Positions 10,398-20,629 of a stretch of DNA of 64,000 nt are shown piece by piece. Below the pieces are notes generated by a model that made no database searches, was not told the DNA's origin, and saw only the letters and a list, made by a program, of their open reading frames with translations. This stretch comes from Amphibalanus amphitrite (lineage: Eukaryota; Arthropoda; Thecostraca; Balanomorpha; Balanidae): the NCBI RefSeq assembly GCF_019059575.1, contig NW_024881985.1, positions 310,001-374,000 on the forward strand. The letters are read 5' to 3'. Numbering within the stretch: the stretch's first letter is position 1; each line of letters begins with the position of its first letter. A program made the translations under genes and the position numbers.

Positions 10398-12096
10398 TTA
10401 AAGGGACCATCCCACCTTCTAAAATGTTGTTAAAACTAGTTAAATTGTGCCCGACTTTATAGATTGGATGACCAGGAACACGGTTCTGGCATTTATTTTT
10501 CATTAAACATCTTAGGCTTCCCATATTCCAAACACAAACTTTCAAATATGTGACGTCACAGCCCAAAATTACCTCCTTCCCCAGGCCACATTACTGTCAT
10601 AAAGCTGATTCTTTTTACTCTGTAGGCACCACAACAAAGTTCAGACCAAGTTTTAAGCGATTTTTCAACGAACAAACCCATTTAAATCAGAATGACTAAA
10701 CGAGGTGACGTCACACTAACGGTCGCTCCATGTTGAAGGTAGGGCCTTGTACAAGGCCCATTTTCAAATGAAGGGAACGAATTTCTTCAACACCAAGAGG
10801 CCGCGGGGGTTGCAACCTAGATAGATAGTGGTTTCTGAACCTCGCCGCAAACTTGGCTATCTCAACTCAAACCCCATGTTAACCCTCGCGGGCCCGGGGG
10901 GGGGGCGTTTTTCGCCCCCCCCCCCTGGCGAATATTTGCGATAACTCCCAAACGCTTAGGGATAGGAAGGCGAAACTTTCAGTACCTTTTCTCCCATCAA
11001 TTTGACATCTTCTGAAGCAAAAAATTTGGACCTAGCCTCCTTGATGACGTCACAAGGTCCATTTTTCTAGACCCCTGCACGGCAAACTTCGGCGTCACAG
11101 ACGCAAACTTCAAATAGCTGCTAAAAATAGAGTTTTAGAGATAAAGACAAATAACGAGCACGGCTGTGTAGCGTTTGACCTAGAGAAAAATAGAAAAATA
11201 GTTTTGGTGACCTGAGGTCAGAGGTCAGGTCAACGACCCCGAAATGTGGTTTTAGTTTTTCGCAAATAACTTCGACAAAAATGGTCCTTGAGCTACGGCA
11301 GTGGTACCATCGCATTCGCCTTGTCAAGCCGCGTCGAATGATATATATTTTGTTCGGAAAAGGTCAAGTTTCATGTTGACCTCATGTGACCTCGAATGAC
11401 CTCTGGTTGACCTTGACACATGAAAGGTCGTTTATGATGGATTTGTACCCGCTAATCACGAATCTGGCATCTATTTTCCTCTAAGCCTTCATTTAGAGCT
11501 TCCGGATGGCAAAATTGTCTTATTTATTATTACTAACTTGAATCAGTGAAATAACCTCTAGCAGGGATACTCTTCTGTGACCTTGACCTTTGAGCAGCCT
11601 TGTATCGTAAGATGAACCACAAATAGGGAACTGATAAGCCTCAAAACATTTCAAAACATCTTGGAAGTTAGCACGCAAGATGTGCGAAAAAGGGCCAAGT
11701 TTGAGGTCAATTTTGAGTGTGACCTTGACCTTGACCTTTAATTTGGAGCACATTTTCAGAATCCTCAGATTCTCTTCTTTCGTTTGACACCCAATTTTGC
11801 CGGTTTGATGCAGCCTGCCGTCCTCTAGAAGGCTTACTTTGAGATCACTACACATGTACCGGTTTTGGCCTTTGACCTTGACCTCTGACCTTGAAAATTG
11901 ACCTGAGGTCAAAAATTTTAGGTGCATTAGAATAGTCTCGTAAGGACCTTTCGTTTGGTATCGCTTTTGTTTCCGTAGCTCCCTTATTTACGGAGTTAGA
12001 CAGGGGGGGGGGCGAAAAACGCCCCCCCCCCCGGGCTGCGGTGGTTGGGATTACCCCCTGGGCCCGGCCGGGTTAAAGGTGGGATAGTCCCTTTAA
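10398..12096. mobile_element. TTAA-flanked element with AGGGAC termini, interrupted by a second TTAA element
   Basis: The left end is TTAA (10398-10401) followed by AGGGACCATCCCACCTT. The right end is AAGGTGGGATAGTCCCT followed by TTAA (12093-12096). The inverted match is 16 of 17 bases. Removing the inner element (10879-12076) leaves about 490 bp. A separate 512-bp element at 47862-48373 has similar termini (AGG....CCACCTT), so this is a family. No coding capacity was seen. Confidence 0.6.
10879..12076. mobile_element. TTAA-flanked piggyBac-like non-autonomous element (1.2 kb)
   Basis: It starts TTAA-CCCTCGCGGGCCCGG (10879) and ends GGGCCCGGCCGGG-TTAA (12076). Near each end is a G-run/C-run hairpin in opposite orientation (10896-10925 and 12003-12032, loops CGTTTTTCG and CGAAAAACG). 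The interior is dense in nuclear-receptor half-sites in both orientations (11205-11232, 11363-11430, 11575-11590, 11695-11750, 11870-11915). It resembles the element at 5641-10401 in size, termini and half-site content. No transposase is encoded. Confidence 0.6.
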
Positions 12097-12859
12097 CCTG
12101 GTGCCCATCCTGGGTCGCAGAAGTCCTCTCTGACCACACTGTAACACGATGTTCCAACGCCAGCAAGCACTTTTTTCTTCTGCTCGCCGATAACAGAAAA
12201 CCGTTCAGATTACCTTGAGGTAGTCCCGGTACCCGGCGTCTTTGTGCGTAATTATCTGTGCAGTCTGGCCATCACCATCGTCCGCCGCCCTGTCAGCGCC
12301 CTCTGTTCCCTGTGGAGCTGGGAGCTCGATGGGTACCGCCTGACCGTCCTGTTGGCGCCCTTGTTGTCCCTACCGTGCGGACGTGCGTCCATATGCACTA
12401 ATTACCGAAGCTGTACGCTAGTCCTCCTCTCGAATTACGTGGCCGCAATATCAAATCCCACCCTTTTGCTGTACTTCTCCGCGCTCGGCTAGCGGCCACG
12501 TGCCACTTTCCTTGAACGACCTGCAGCGTATCGGCGGCTGCAGCCGACAGGTGGCGCCATCACACCGTGACGGGCGATGGAGGTACTACTCCGGTGCTAC
12601 TCTCTGCCGGTAATACCAGATAGGATATCGATCGATTGCTCAAAAATCGATAGCGAGAATCAAGACACGAATGATTGTGTCTGGAATGCACATGCCTTAT
12701 TTCTTACCGGCTTTGCTTGTAGCTGGGCCCTATCCTGTTCGATCCTTCCCTGTTTGACATTACCGGCAATGGATGAAAGTGGTCGTTGTCGAGACTCGTG
12801 TTGACCTGCCGGGTGCACACCGATCTGTGCTGACCTGTCTGTTTGTCTGTGTGTTCCAG
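12097..12859. other. Region upstream of EcR A-type exon
   Basis: Unique-looking sequence with no recognised exon. It ends in the pyrimidine/GT-rich tract and CAG acceptor of the A exon (12841-12859), so at least its 3' part is intron. Confidence 0.5.
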
Positions 12860-12982
12860 AGTGCGTGTGAGCGGCGCTCGCCGGCTGCAGGAGGTCGCGG
12901 CGCGATGCTGGCGCGGGCTGGCTAAGCCGCCCCCGCCCCCGCCCGCCTCACGCTGGCTACCGTCTCTGTGACGGCGCTTATC
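12860..12982 (+). other. EcR: 5' UTR part of EcR A-type exon
   Basis: The exon begins after GTGTGTTCCAG (acceptor at 12858-12859), so the A-type transcript has at least one upstream non-coding exon not identified here. This matches EcR-A transcripts in insects, which have upstream non-coding exons. Confidence 0.7.
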
Positions 12983-13325
12983 ATGGAGATGCGACGCGGC
13001 GAGTCGCCGCTGGCGGCCAGCCCGCTCTTCAAGCTGGCCGGCTCTCCTCCTGGCTACCTGGGCTCGCCGGGGCTGCTGGCCACCGTGGCCGGCCGGCCGG
13101 CCATCAAGCAGGAGCCGGCGGCCGGCTCGCCCGAGCCGGGGCTGCCGCGGCGGATGCATGACGACTGGCTGCCGTCGCCCAGTCAGACCAGCCTGGACAC
13201 GGGCACGCCGTTCGCAGTGCTGCCCGTCTCCGGCGCCCAGACGGCCCCTCCTGGAGGCGGAGGGTTCTCCGTGTCACCCATGTCCACGAGCAGCTACGAC
13301 CCGTACTCGCCGACCGGCAGACCAG
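12983..13325 (+). CDS. EcR: Ecdysone receptor, A-type N-terminal exon
   Basis: This exon encodes the A/B domain of the A isoform: 114 codons plus the first base of a Gly codon. The start chosen is ATG 12983 (A at -3, G at +4); another ATG follows at 12989. Residues 41-44 (IKQE) form a consensus SUMO-acceptor motif, seen in EcR-A N-termini. The C-terminal half (DWLPSPSQTSLDTGTPFAVL, then VSPMSTSSYDPYSPTGRPG) matches the conserved EcR-A region as I know it from other arthropods. The GTGAGT donor follows 13325 in phase 1 and joins 37488 to give GRPG-HDD. With the 46832 LBD exon the protein would be 526 residues. The N-terminus sets promoter- and tissue-specific activity. Confidence 0.93.
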
Positions 13326-16300
13326 GTGAGTTCCGTCGGACAATCGAATCCCCTGTCCGAGCCCGTGGTGATCTTTGCTCTGACGAAAAACTGTATAGGT
13401 CAGATGGATAGTCGGTTGGATAGGGTGAACTCTGGTGCAGGCAGAGACGGACTCTGGTGCGAGCCGGGTTGACTCTGACTCGGACCGCAGCGAACAAACA
13501 GCCAGAGCGGACCTCCCACGTTCAGTCAGGCACCGTTTCTTTGAGCACGTGCCGCGGCAGAGCACAGGGCTGTTGAAACCGGGTGAATCATGATGGAGCC
13601 AGCTAAGCTGATGGGGCGATCAGTCTTCACCTCTGCACAGCCAGCCAGCTCCGACGGCGCCTATTTAGAGCCCGTGCGCGGCGCCAGGACGCTTCTTAGA
13701 GCGGGTTCTTTGAGTCACTTGGGCACCGGCACGCGCCTCATGTCGCGGACTTTTTCGAGCCAGACTTAGCGCGTGTACACGCGAAGTAAAACAATGATTA
13801 ATGGTGTTCTCATTGCGCCAAATGTTGCGCTCTGTCCCACTCCCTACCTTGGGTGCCTTTTTGTACCATCCGTTCCCTTTTTGCTCCCCCTTTTATGTTT
13901 TTGCCGTGTGACGTGTGGAAAAAGTAATGGCAACAGTTAGTGACACAATGTATCAACGGGTGTTATGCATTTCCCGAGATTTTCGCCGGTGTGACGATTG
14001 GCGCCGGTAAAAAGGGCTCGTGTCTCGCCAGTTTTGTTTTTGATCTGGGAGGGTGCGGTGGGTTTTTACCGTGGAAGGGGACGATCCGCTAGTCTGGAGA
14101 TGCCCGCACTCCGTCTGGTGAGCTGTAGGGGGAGGTCTGAGGGCGAACGCAAGTTTCAGGGCGCCGTACCCTACGGTCCTGAAGGCTGCAGGAAATCATA
14201 ACTGATACAATGATACATACCTATAACGTGCACCCCCTCCACATTATCATTATTTTCAAGTACCTATTCGGCTGGCGTCTAGAATTGTCAGATTCATTTC
14301 GGGAGACTCTTGGCTGGATTTGTCGTCCAATGACGGCTTTGTGGTCTCCACTGTCTTCTCCCTTCTCGGTCCCGCAGTCCTATCAGCTGTTATATCCGTC
14401 GGATACTAAATATCAATGGCCCCGCTCAAACGAGGAAGCATTAACTTGTCTTGGCAGACCGTTACTCGAAACACACCATGCCATCATGCAACAATGGTGA
14501 ATTGCCTTGTAGCAAATGCAACTTGTTCATTCTCATCCGCAGTATTATCCTACGAACATGCGGAACGCTCTGTGAAACCGACTGTGTTTTTTAACTAGCC
14601 TGACCGTGACAAGATAAATGCCAGCGCATTAACCACAGCACGCTGGTCTCTCGAACCTTTACCATGGGAATGGAAGGAAATCGGTGAAACATTTTCGTGT
14701 AATGTGCTTTTTGTGCCGGTGGCTGTGGCCGCGTGCGGTGTGGAGCCGATGGATCATGGCTGCTTTTTACCAGTGCCGCTGGCCTCCTCCCCTGTGTTTC
14801 ACCCATGCGGCGTCCCTTTTACCGCTGAGAAATGACCGGTGTCGCGGCTCTGTTGCGTGCCTCGCGGGGGTTCAGTCCTCCTCCCTCCCTCTCTGCGCTC
14901 TCCCGGTGACTCCTCCGCCGTCCTTCAGGGTCATTGCACTTTTCTAACTGCTCTGTCGAGCTTTTTACCCTTCTGCGGTTACGTAAGTCTCCGCAGAGAG
15001 GCATGATTGAATGTGGCATACATAGTCGTGCAGAAGCAAACGCGGTGACTCGTCGATGCTTGCATAATTCAATTTCATAAATTATCAATTGGTTTTCTCG
15101 GGTCCTCACTACCGAGGAAACTAAGCTAGAAAAAAATAGCGGTTTCAAAAGGACAACCTTGAATCTGTGGTGCCTTAACTCATCCCTAGATGTCGCCGGT
15201 AGCGTGCGCCTGAAGCTAGGCTGTCCCGCACGACAGCAGCTGGGCCGAAGCGGACGGAGGATTTCTGTATATCGCATAGTAATAGCTGGACGAATGTCAC
15301 CATAAATCTGAAATGACGTGGTGATTGTGCATTATTCTGCCTAAAAATGAGGCTTTTAGATGCTGTCCTCTGCGTTTCACCAGTTTGAAAGAGAACGGCA
15401 ATGGCTACGGCTTAGGTCAGCTATGCGGGCGAGGTCACGTCGGTGAACCCATCCCGACGGAGCGGCTGCCATTCCGGCGTGGAGTGCTCTCCTTTCCTGT
15501 ACCGAGCTGGATTCCAGCGCCGTCGAGCCGACCGGCGGGCGGGCCGCTGTAGCCCCCGGCTCGCGGTCGCCGCCTTTTTACTGTCGGTAAAAAGTGACTT
15601 TGGCCAGGACGACAGGGGAGCGAGCGTCAGATTCCGGTTGTGGGGAAATCATCGGGCGCCGCCTCTGGCCGATACTGCTGCGCGAATAATGAGGGGAAAA
15701 ACGGCCGGCTGGACCGCCAAACTCGCCGCTGGCGGACGCGGCGGCCGGCCGTCGGCAGGCTGCCCCCACCGCCGCGCCGCCGCCGCCGCCGCTGCCGGCG
15801 CGTCGTATTGTGCCGGGCGGACCGGTGCGTGTGCCACCGTGCGCCGCCGCGCGCCGCGACAGCCGACTGTCTGGCTCGCGCCGCGCGTCTGTCTGGCCCG
15901 TCCCTGCCGACTGTCTGGCTCGGCACCTCCCGTCTAGCCCCTCACCGAACGACTGGCTGGCTGGGGTACTCGCGACTGCCTTTCGAGCGTTTGGTGCGGC
16001 TGAAGGGGAGAAGGCCGTTCGTATGTAAATGAGCTAGTCTAGACATGATTGTCTACTTAGCAGATTTGTTGAAAAGGGACATGGATGGGAGTGTAACGGA
16101 TATTTGGGATGATTAATTAGGAGCTAAATAGGTGAAAAGTACGCCATTATCAGTAAGAGGTGTCATCTAACGAAAGTTAAGATCATATGATATTTTCACT
16201 TCTAAGAAGTTGTCGTGAATATGCAGATTCAAAATTTAAGTGACAGGAATAAAGGCAAACAAAAGCATAACTTTAAGTTATGAAACATTTTCCATTTTGT

Positions 16301-16749
16301 TGCTTTTCCCGTCAAATTCAAAGGGCACGTCCAATTAGCACATGCCCTCCGGAGGCACGTCTGGTTTTGCATCCTGCAGCCTTCATATCGTCTGTTTATT
16401 TTTTTCTACGAGTTAGTGTAATCCTAACCGTGAACAAATCGGTTGGTAAAATTGCTAATGATGTCATCCATAGTACCGTTGGCTGTTGACGGGCTACTGG
16501 GTCTCCTCTATGAACACTGGCTGACTCACTTCTGTCGTTCGGCTGCCAGTGCCCGCGGCCCTGCCGCCGGCGCATGGCTCCATCCGGTCCGGGGTCTAAC
16601 CGGCGCTCCGGCACCCCAGCACGCCGCCCCTACCGTGCGTGCGGGCGGCGCAGGCAGCCCCCGTCAGGGCCACGGCTGCTGGCGGTCACTGACCCCTCGC
16701 AGCGGCCTACCCCAGTCACTACCCCCGTCCCACTGAACTGAAATCCGCC

Positions 16750-16780
<31 letters not shown>

Positions 16781-18170
16781 TGCCGCTGCCGGCGCCGCCA
16801 CGCAGCCCTTTTGTTTTGATCCGCGACGCACGGTAAGCCGGTCGGTGGGTGCCGCGCCGCTGCCAACCGCAACCCTTGCCGGCGTGACGACGGGGAGGGA
16901 GAGGGAGAGAGAGGAAAGGGGACCGTACGCGACTACTCTGCTCTGACTGGCCAGTCAATCAGTGACGTCCGGGGCGGGTATTTACTCGGCGAATAACAGT
17001 GGGAGAGACATGGATGGACCCGGCACCAGTCCATTCAGCACTGTTGATAGACATGGAGGCAGGGATGCTGTCTTTCGACCGTGCGGCGGACCGTTCGCCG
17101 CTGGCCGCCGGGCCGGTGTGACTGCACTCCCGCCCGCCACGCAGACACCCAATCGACTTCTCTTGCGTCGTTTTCGACGACTGGGCGCGTCCAGCGGGGG
17201 GTCGTCGGGCCGGCTCCGGACGCCTTTGCCGTCGTGGGAGGTTGGATCCAAACGTTACCGCGTTGATCACGAACTGCGCTTTGTGCGTTAGTTCGTGACA
17301 CCATCGTAATTGAAATCGTCATTGATTTGTACACTGTCTGTGACGAGTCCGCTGGGCTCGCCACTGGCCGGCATTCACTGCATCCGACGACCGGCGGTGG
17401 CGACGGCAGCGGCGGCTGTCGCGCCCGCCGGAGGCCAGTCTGCACTGAGCGCCGGCTCTGTCTGGCTGCCGCTCCCTTAGAAATTACTAACGGGGTAAAT
17501 ACGGGGGAAGCGCGTGCGTCAGCCGCGCCTGTCTAGACAGCCAGTCGGCGCCGGTCGTCGGTGAGTCGATCATGTGCGGTGGGCGGCGGCCGGGCCGAGG
17601 TGACATGCTCGTGAGTATGAATCGTGCGTGTGCCGAGGACAGTGTCGGAGACGACAGGACGGCAGCAGAGGACTGCGCCAGACGGCGGCTGCTAATGTGA
17701 CTGACGAGATCAGCGCGCTCCTGAGCCCAATCAAAACACAACAAATCAAAACTTCTCAGGTGGTACTTTATTGTGTACAAACGACAGCGATTTGTCCAAG
17801 TAAACATGTCAGGCTCGGCTGTGACTTCAAGAGAAACCCGTAGACAATGAAGAGATTCTTGGCTCTCAATTGAAACGTCGGAGACTTGAAGACTGTCAAG
17901 AAATCTGGAATATTTTTGTGGTGTAATTTTGATCGTGTGTGAACAGCATAACGGTTGAAGAAGGGTGAACAAGTATTTTTGTACTGACTTTTTCCGAGCA
18001 TACTTTGCGCCCGCTTGTAAACATCGTGTACTGCTAGTGCTCGCTCGTCAAGAGCCAGAGCTCGCTTGTTCCTCTGTCTAGAACAGCGCCACTGGTGTGT
18101 GAAACAATCGAGCGTCGGTGCACAAACTTACCCACCGCTCGTTTACGGTACGCCCAGTACGCCGTGCACA
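13326..18170. other. EcR intron / region between first exons
   Basis: No coding exon is supported here. Contents are GC-rich low-complexity stretches, a (CCG)n run at about 16748-16780, CpG-dense blocks at 15440-15960 and 16540-17470, and AT-richer DNA at 16030-16480 and 17750-18010. The CpG-dense segment before 18171 could include the promoter of the C-type first exon. A potential acceptor (CTCTGTCTAG) ends at 18081. Confidence 0.5.
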
Positions 18171-19584
18171 ATGTTGGGCACGTCCGGTGGCGAGCCTGCG
18201 CCGGCGGCGGTCGGGGCCGGGCCGTGTCGGGACCGGACGGCGCTGGAGCGGGCTGAACCGCTGCGGCTCCTACTGCCCGGCGGTATCCCCCAGCAGATGC
18301 TGGTCGGTGGAACTGTGACTATCGTTGTCAGCCAGCGGCTGGCGGCCGCGCCGGGTCCCCTGCAGCTGCAGGCGGCGAGTGTGAGCTCCACGGCGCCGGC
18401 CGAGCCGCCGCGGTCGGTCAGTTCGAGTGATGGGGAGACGGTGGCAGTGGGCCGCTCGCCGGGTCCCCGCCGTTACGGCAGGACCCAGCGGGCCGGCCCG
18501 GAGAACACCCCAGACACCAGCGCTGGAACGAGCAGCGATACTGGAGTACGGCCAGCGTGGTCCCTGGAGAGAATCGCCGTCCCATCGGTCACCTCCGCCC
18601 ATCAGGTGACGTACGTCAGTTCTGCGTCTAATGACGTGCCCAGCCGTCCGCTGACGCTGCTCAGACGTCAGCAGAATCAGCAGGTATCAGCTGGTGCTGG
18701 TCGTCTGCTGCTGATGGTGGCGCCTTCAGCCGTCAGCAGCCGGGCAGCTGAGAGTGACGGTGATTCCTGTCTGCCCGGCGCTAGTCCTGCTCCGCAGAGG
18801 ACAGCTTCCCCGGTCTGCGCTCCGTCGCAGGCCGGCCGGGGCCTGGGTGCATCTGCAGACTCACCGGGATCTGAAATACGAGCGGCGCCGTCGCCGCAGC
18901 CAGCAACAGTAGATGACGCTCAGGACCGACGGTCAGACTGTCAAGAAGAGCTTGCTGGACGGGACGGACAGCGCGATGCTAATCATCCCCAGCAGTCAGA
19001 GTCAGTTTCCGACACCCTACCGTCGACCTCCAGCGACGACCGGTCGAACACAAACCGAGCGGCCGATGGTCCGGTATTGGTGACCAGGCTAGGACAGACC
19101 GGCGACGTTCTGGTGTCAGACTGTGGCCTGCGACTCTCGCTGGACGGAACGGCGTCTAACTGGACCTGGGGCGATACCTCCCGCTCGTGTGCAGATGCAG
19201 ACGGCGCCTCTGTAACCGTCTCCGGCTCGGACACACAGGAGCCGGCGGAGACGAGTCGTCTTCGACGGCCGCCGAGCGTGGCCTGTTCGAGCCGCAGCGA
19301 CTCACAGCCATGCCCTGTGGATAGCTCTGACGGCGGTCCCTGGAGCACCGCCTCCGAAGATCGGGACCAGTGGCAGGAGCGTGTCAAGGAGGAGGAGCAG
19401 GAGCAGGATGATGACGAGGAGGAGGATGAGGAGCCGGCCGGGCGGTCGGAGCTGCTCGGCCTGGAGCGGCCCGGCATGGTGTCTCTCCTGCTGGGTGGTG
19501 CCCCGGAGAGGATGGTGAACCTGGTGTTCCGGGGTGACGACATCGACGATCTGGAGCTGGACTCATCGACCGACGCGCCGACAG
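18171..19584 (+). CDS. EcR: Probable third EcR first exon (C-type), long acidic N-terminus
   Basis: The frame is open from before 18066 to 19667, far longer than chance allows in this composition. First ATG is 18171 (A at -3). The exon would encode 471 codons plus one base, ending at the GTGATG donor after 19584 in phase 1, the same phase as the A and B exons. Splicing to 37488 gives APTG-HDD and an 883-residue receptor. The product has no recognised domain. It is Ser/Pro/Gly-rich, has an acidic tract at residues 405-421 (Glu/Asp run) and an acidic-hydrophobic motif at 456-463 (DDIDDLEL). The latter resembles RDLDL in the B exon and QDLWL in fly EcR-B1, suggesting an activation region. Alternatively it is an unrelated single-exon gene ending at 19667, or an acceptor at 18081 extends the exon 5'. 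Confidence 0.6.
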
Positions 19585-20621
19585 GTGATGTCCCGCCGCA
19601 CCGTCCGACGGGGTCGGGTGCGCCTAGGCAAGCTGCTTTGGTACAGCTCTCGGAGTGGCACAACTAGTTATCGATTAGATCATAAATGCTGTTCTTAATA
19701 TTCAATTAACCTTTCCGACAACAGTATTATTGACGAAACTCTTCTTTCCGTCAATTAGTGCAGCTTATTTTGGTGATTGATCTAGCTATAAAAGGCATGA
19801 AAAATGATTACCTATTCAACCAATCCCCTTTATTGAGTGATGCATGAGTATCAGTAGGATATAACTTTATTCATTATGCAGTGATTTTATAATAAGTACG
19901 CTCTGTAACGTTTGAGTTTTGTTATAAAAAAGCACACATTTACGGCGATCAATATTGGTTCTCTTTTTGGAGTTTCACCTTATCCGCTATCATGTATTCT
20001 GAAATATTGTTGTTGATGCAAACTAATATGTGAGAGCCTCGATCTTTTTCTTGCGACTCCTATGCACGGTGCAATCTCGCCCTACGTTCCTTACACTATT
20101 CCCATCTCAATATTTCGGCCAGATTCGTCACACCGTCAGGTGCGTCTCGGTTTTTGTTTTGGCGCGTTTTTTTTCGGCTGGCTAGACGGCGCGTTTTTTG
20201 CTCGTCGGCGGCGTTTTTCAGCGTCTGTCTGGCCGTGCCGTCAAGTTCAGCTCTGGGGCCGGCTCCCCAGTATTATCGCCCTGCCGCTGGGGAGTCGGCA
20301 GGGGAGCCGGGGGGGGGGGGGGGGCAGGCAGACGGCAGTCGCCGCCGCCGCGCCGCCGTCGCAGGGGGGACGGGACGACAATGAATGGCGGGGCGACGAC
20401 GAGACAATGCAGAAAAAACGCGCCACTCCCGTCCGCCGTCTGGCTCGGCGATACGGACGTAACTGCTGACTAATGGGCTGCGACTCGGCGCTATGATTAG
20501 ATCACGGGAAACGTGTATCGCAGACTGTTACTTGGCGAGGCTGAATCAGCTATACTTATTAGGCCTGATGTCGATGCGGAATAACAACTCCCTTCAATCT
20601 AAAAGATATTTTTTACCTGCA
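19585..20621. other. EcR intron, no feature recognised
   Basis: AT-rich from 19670 to about 20050, then GC-rich with a G run at 20310-20324. No exon or repeat structure was recognised. Confidence 0.5.
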
Positions 20622-20629
20622 CTCATGTG
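20622..20629. repeat. 8-bp target site duplication, left copy
   Basis: CTCATGTG flanks the element on the left and is repeated exactly at 22627-22634. Confidence 0.8.

Larger units (their letters stand above)
5641..10401. mobile_element. TTAA-flanked piggyBac-like non-autonomous element, split by an LTR retrotransposon
   Basis: The left end reads TTAA then CCCGCG (5641-5650) and the right end reads CGCGGG then TTAA (10393-10401). Both ends continue into the same inverted block: ACCTGGTGGGG, a G run, CTATTTTTTG, then a C run (left G/C runs 5684-5712, right 10355-10384). Without the 3.55-kb LTR element inserted at 5972 it would be about 1.2 kb. There is no transposase ORF. TTAA target sites and CCC...GGG termini are typical of piggyBac-type transposons; the superfamily assignment is inference. 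The left terminus carries an extra partial duplication of about 30 bases. The interior holds many AGGTCA half-sites (9531-9553, 9692-9735). Confidence 0.65.

Noticed and set aside
12968-12982. GTG start of the EcR A-type frame at 12968
   Set aside because: The first ATG, in strong context, is 12983; nothing supports a non-ATG start.
18066-18170. Extension of the C-type exon ORF upstream to 18066
   Set aside because: That start is TTG, not ATG. The first ATG in frame is 18171, so the 35 upstream codons are not claimed unless an acceptor at 18081 is used in frame.
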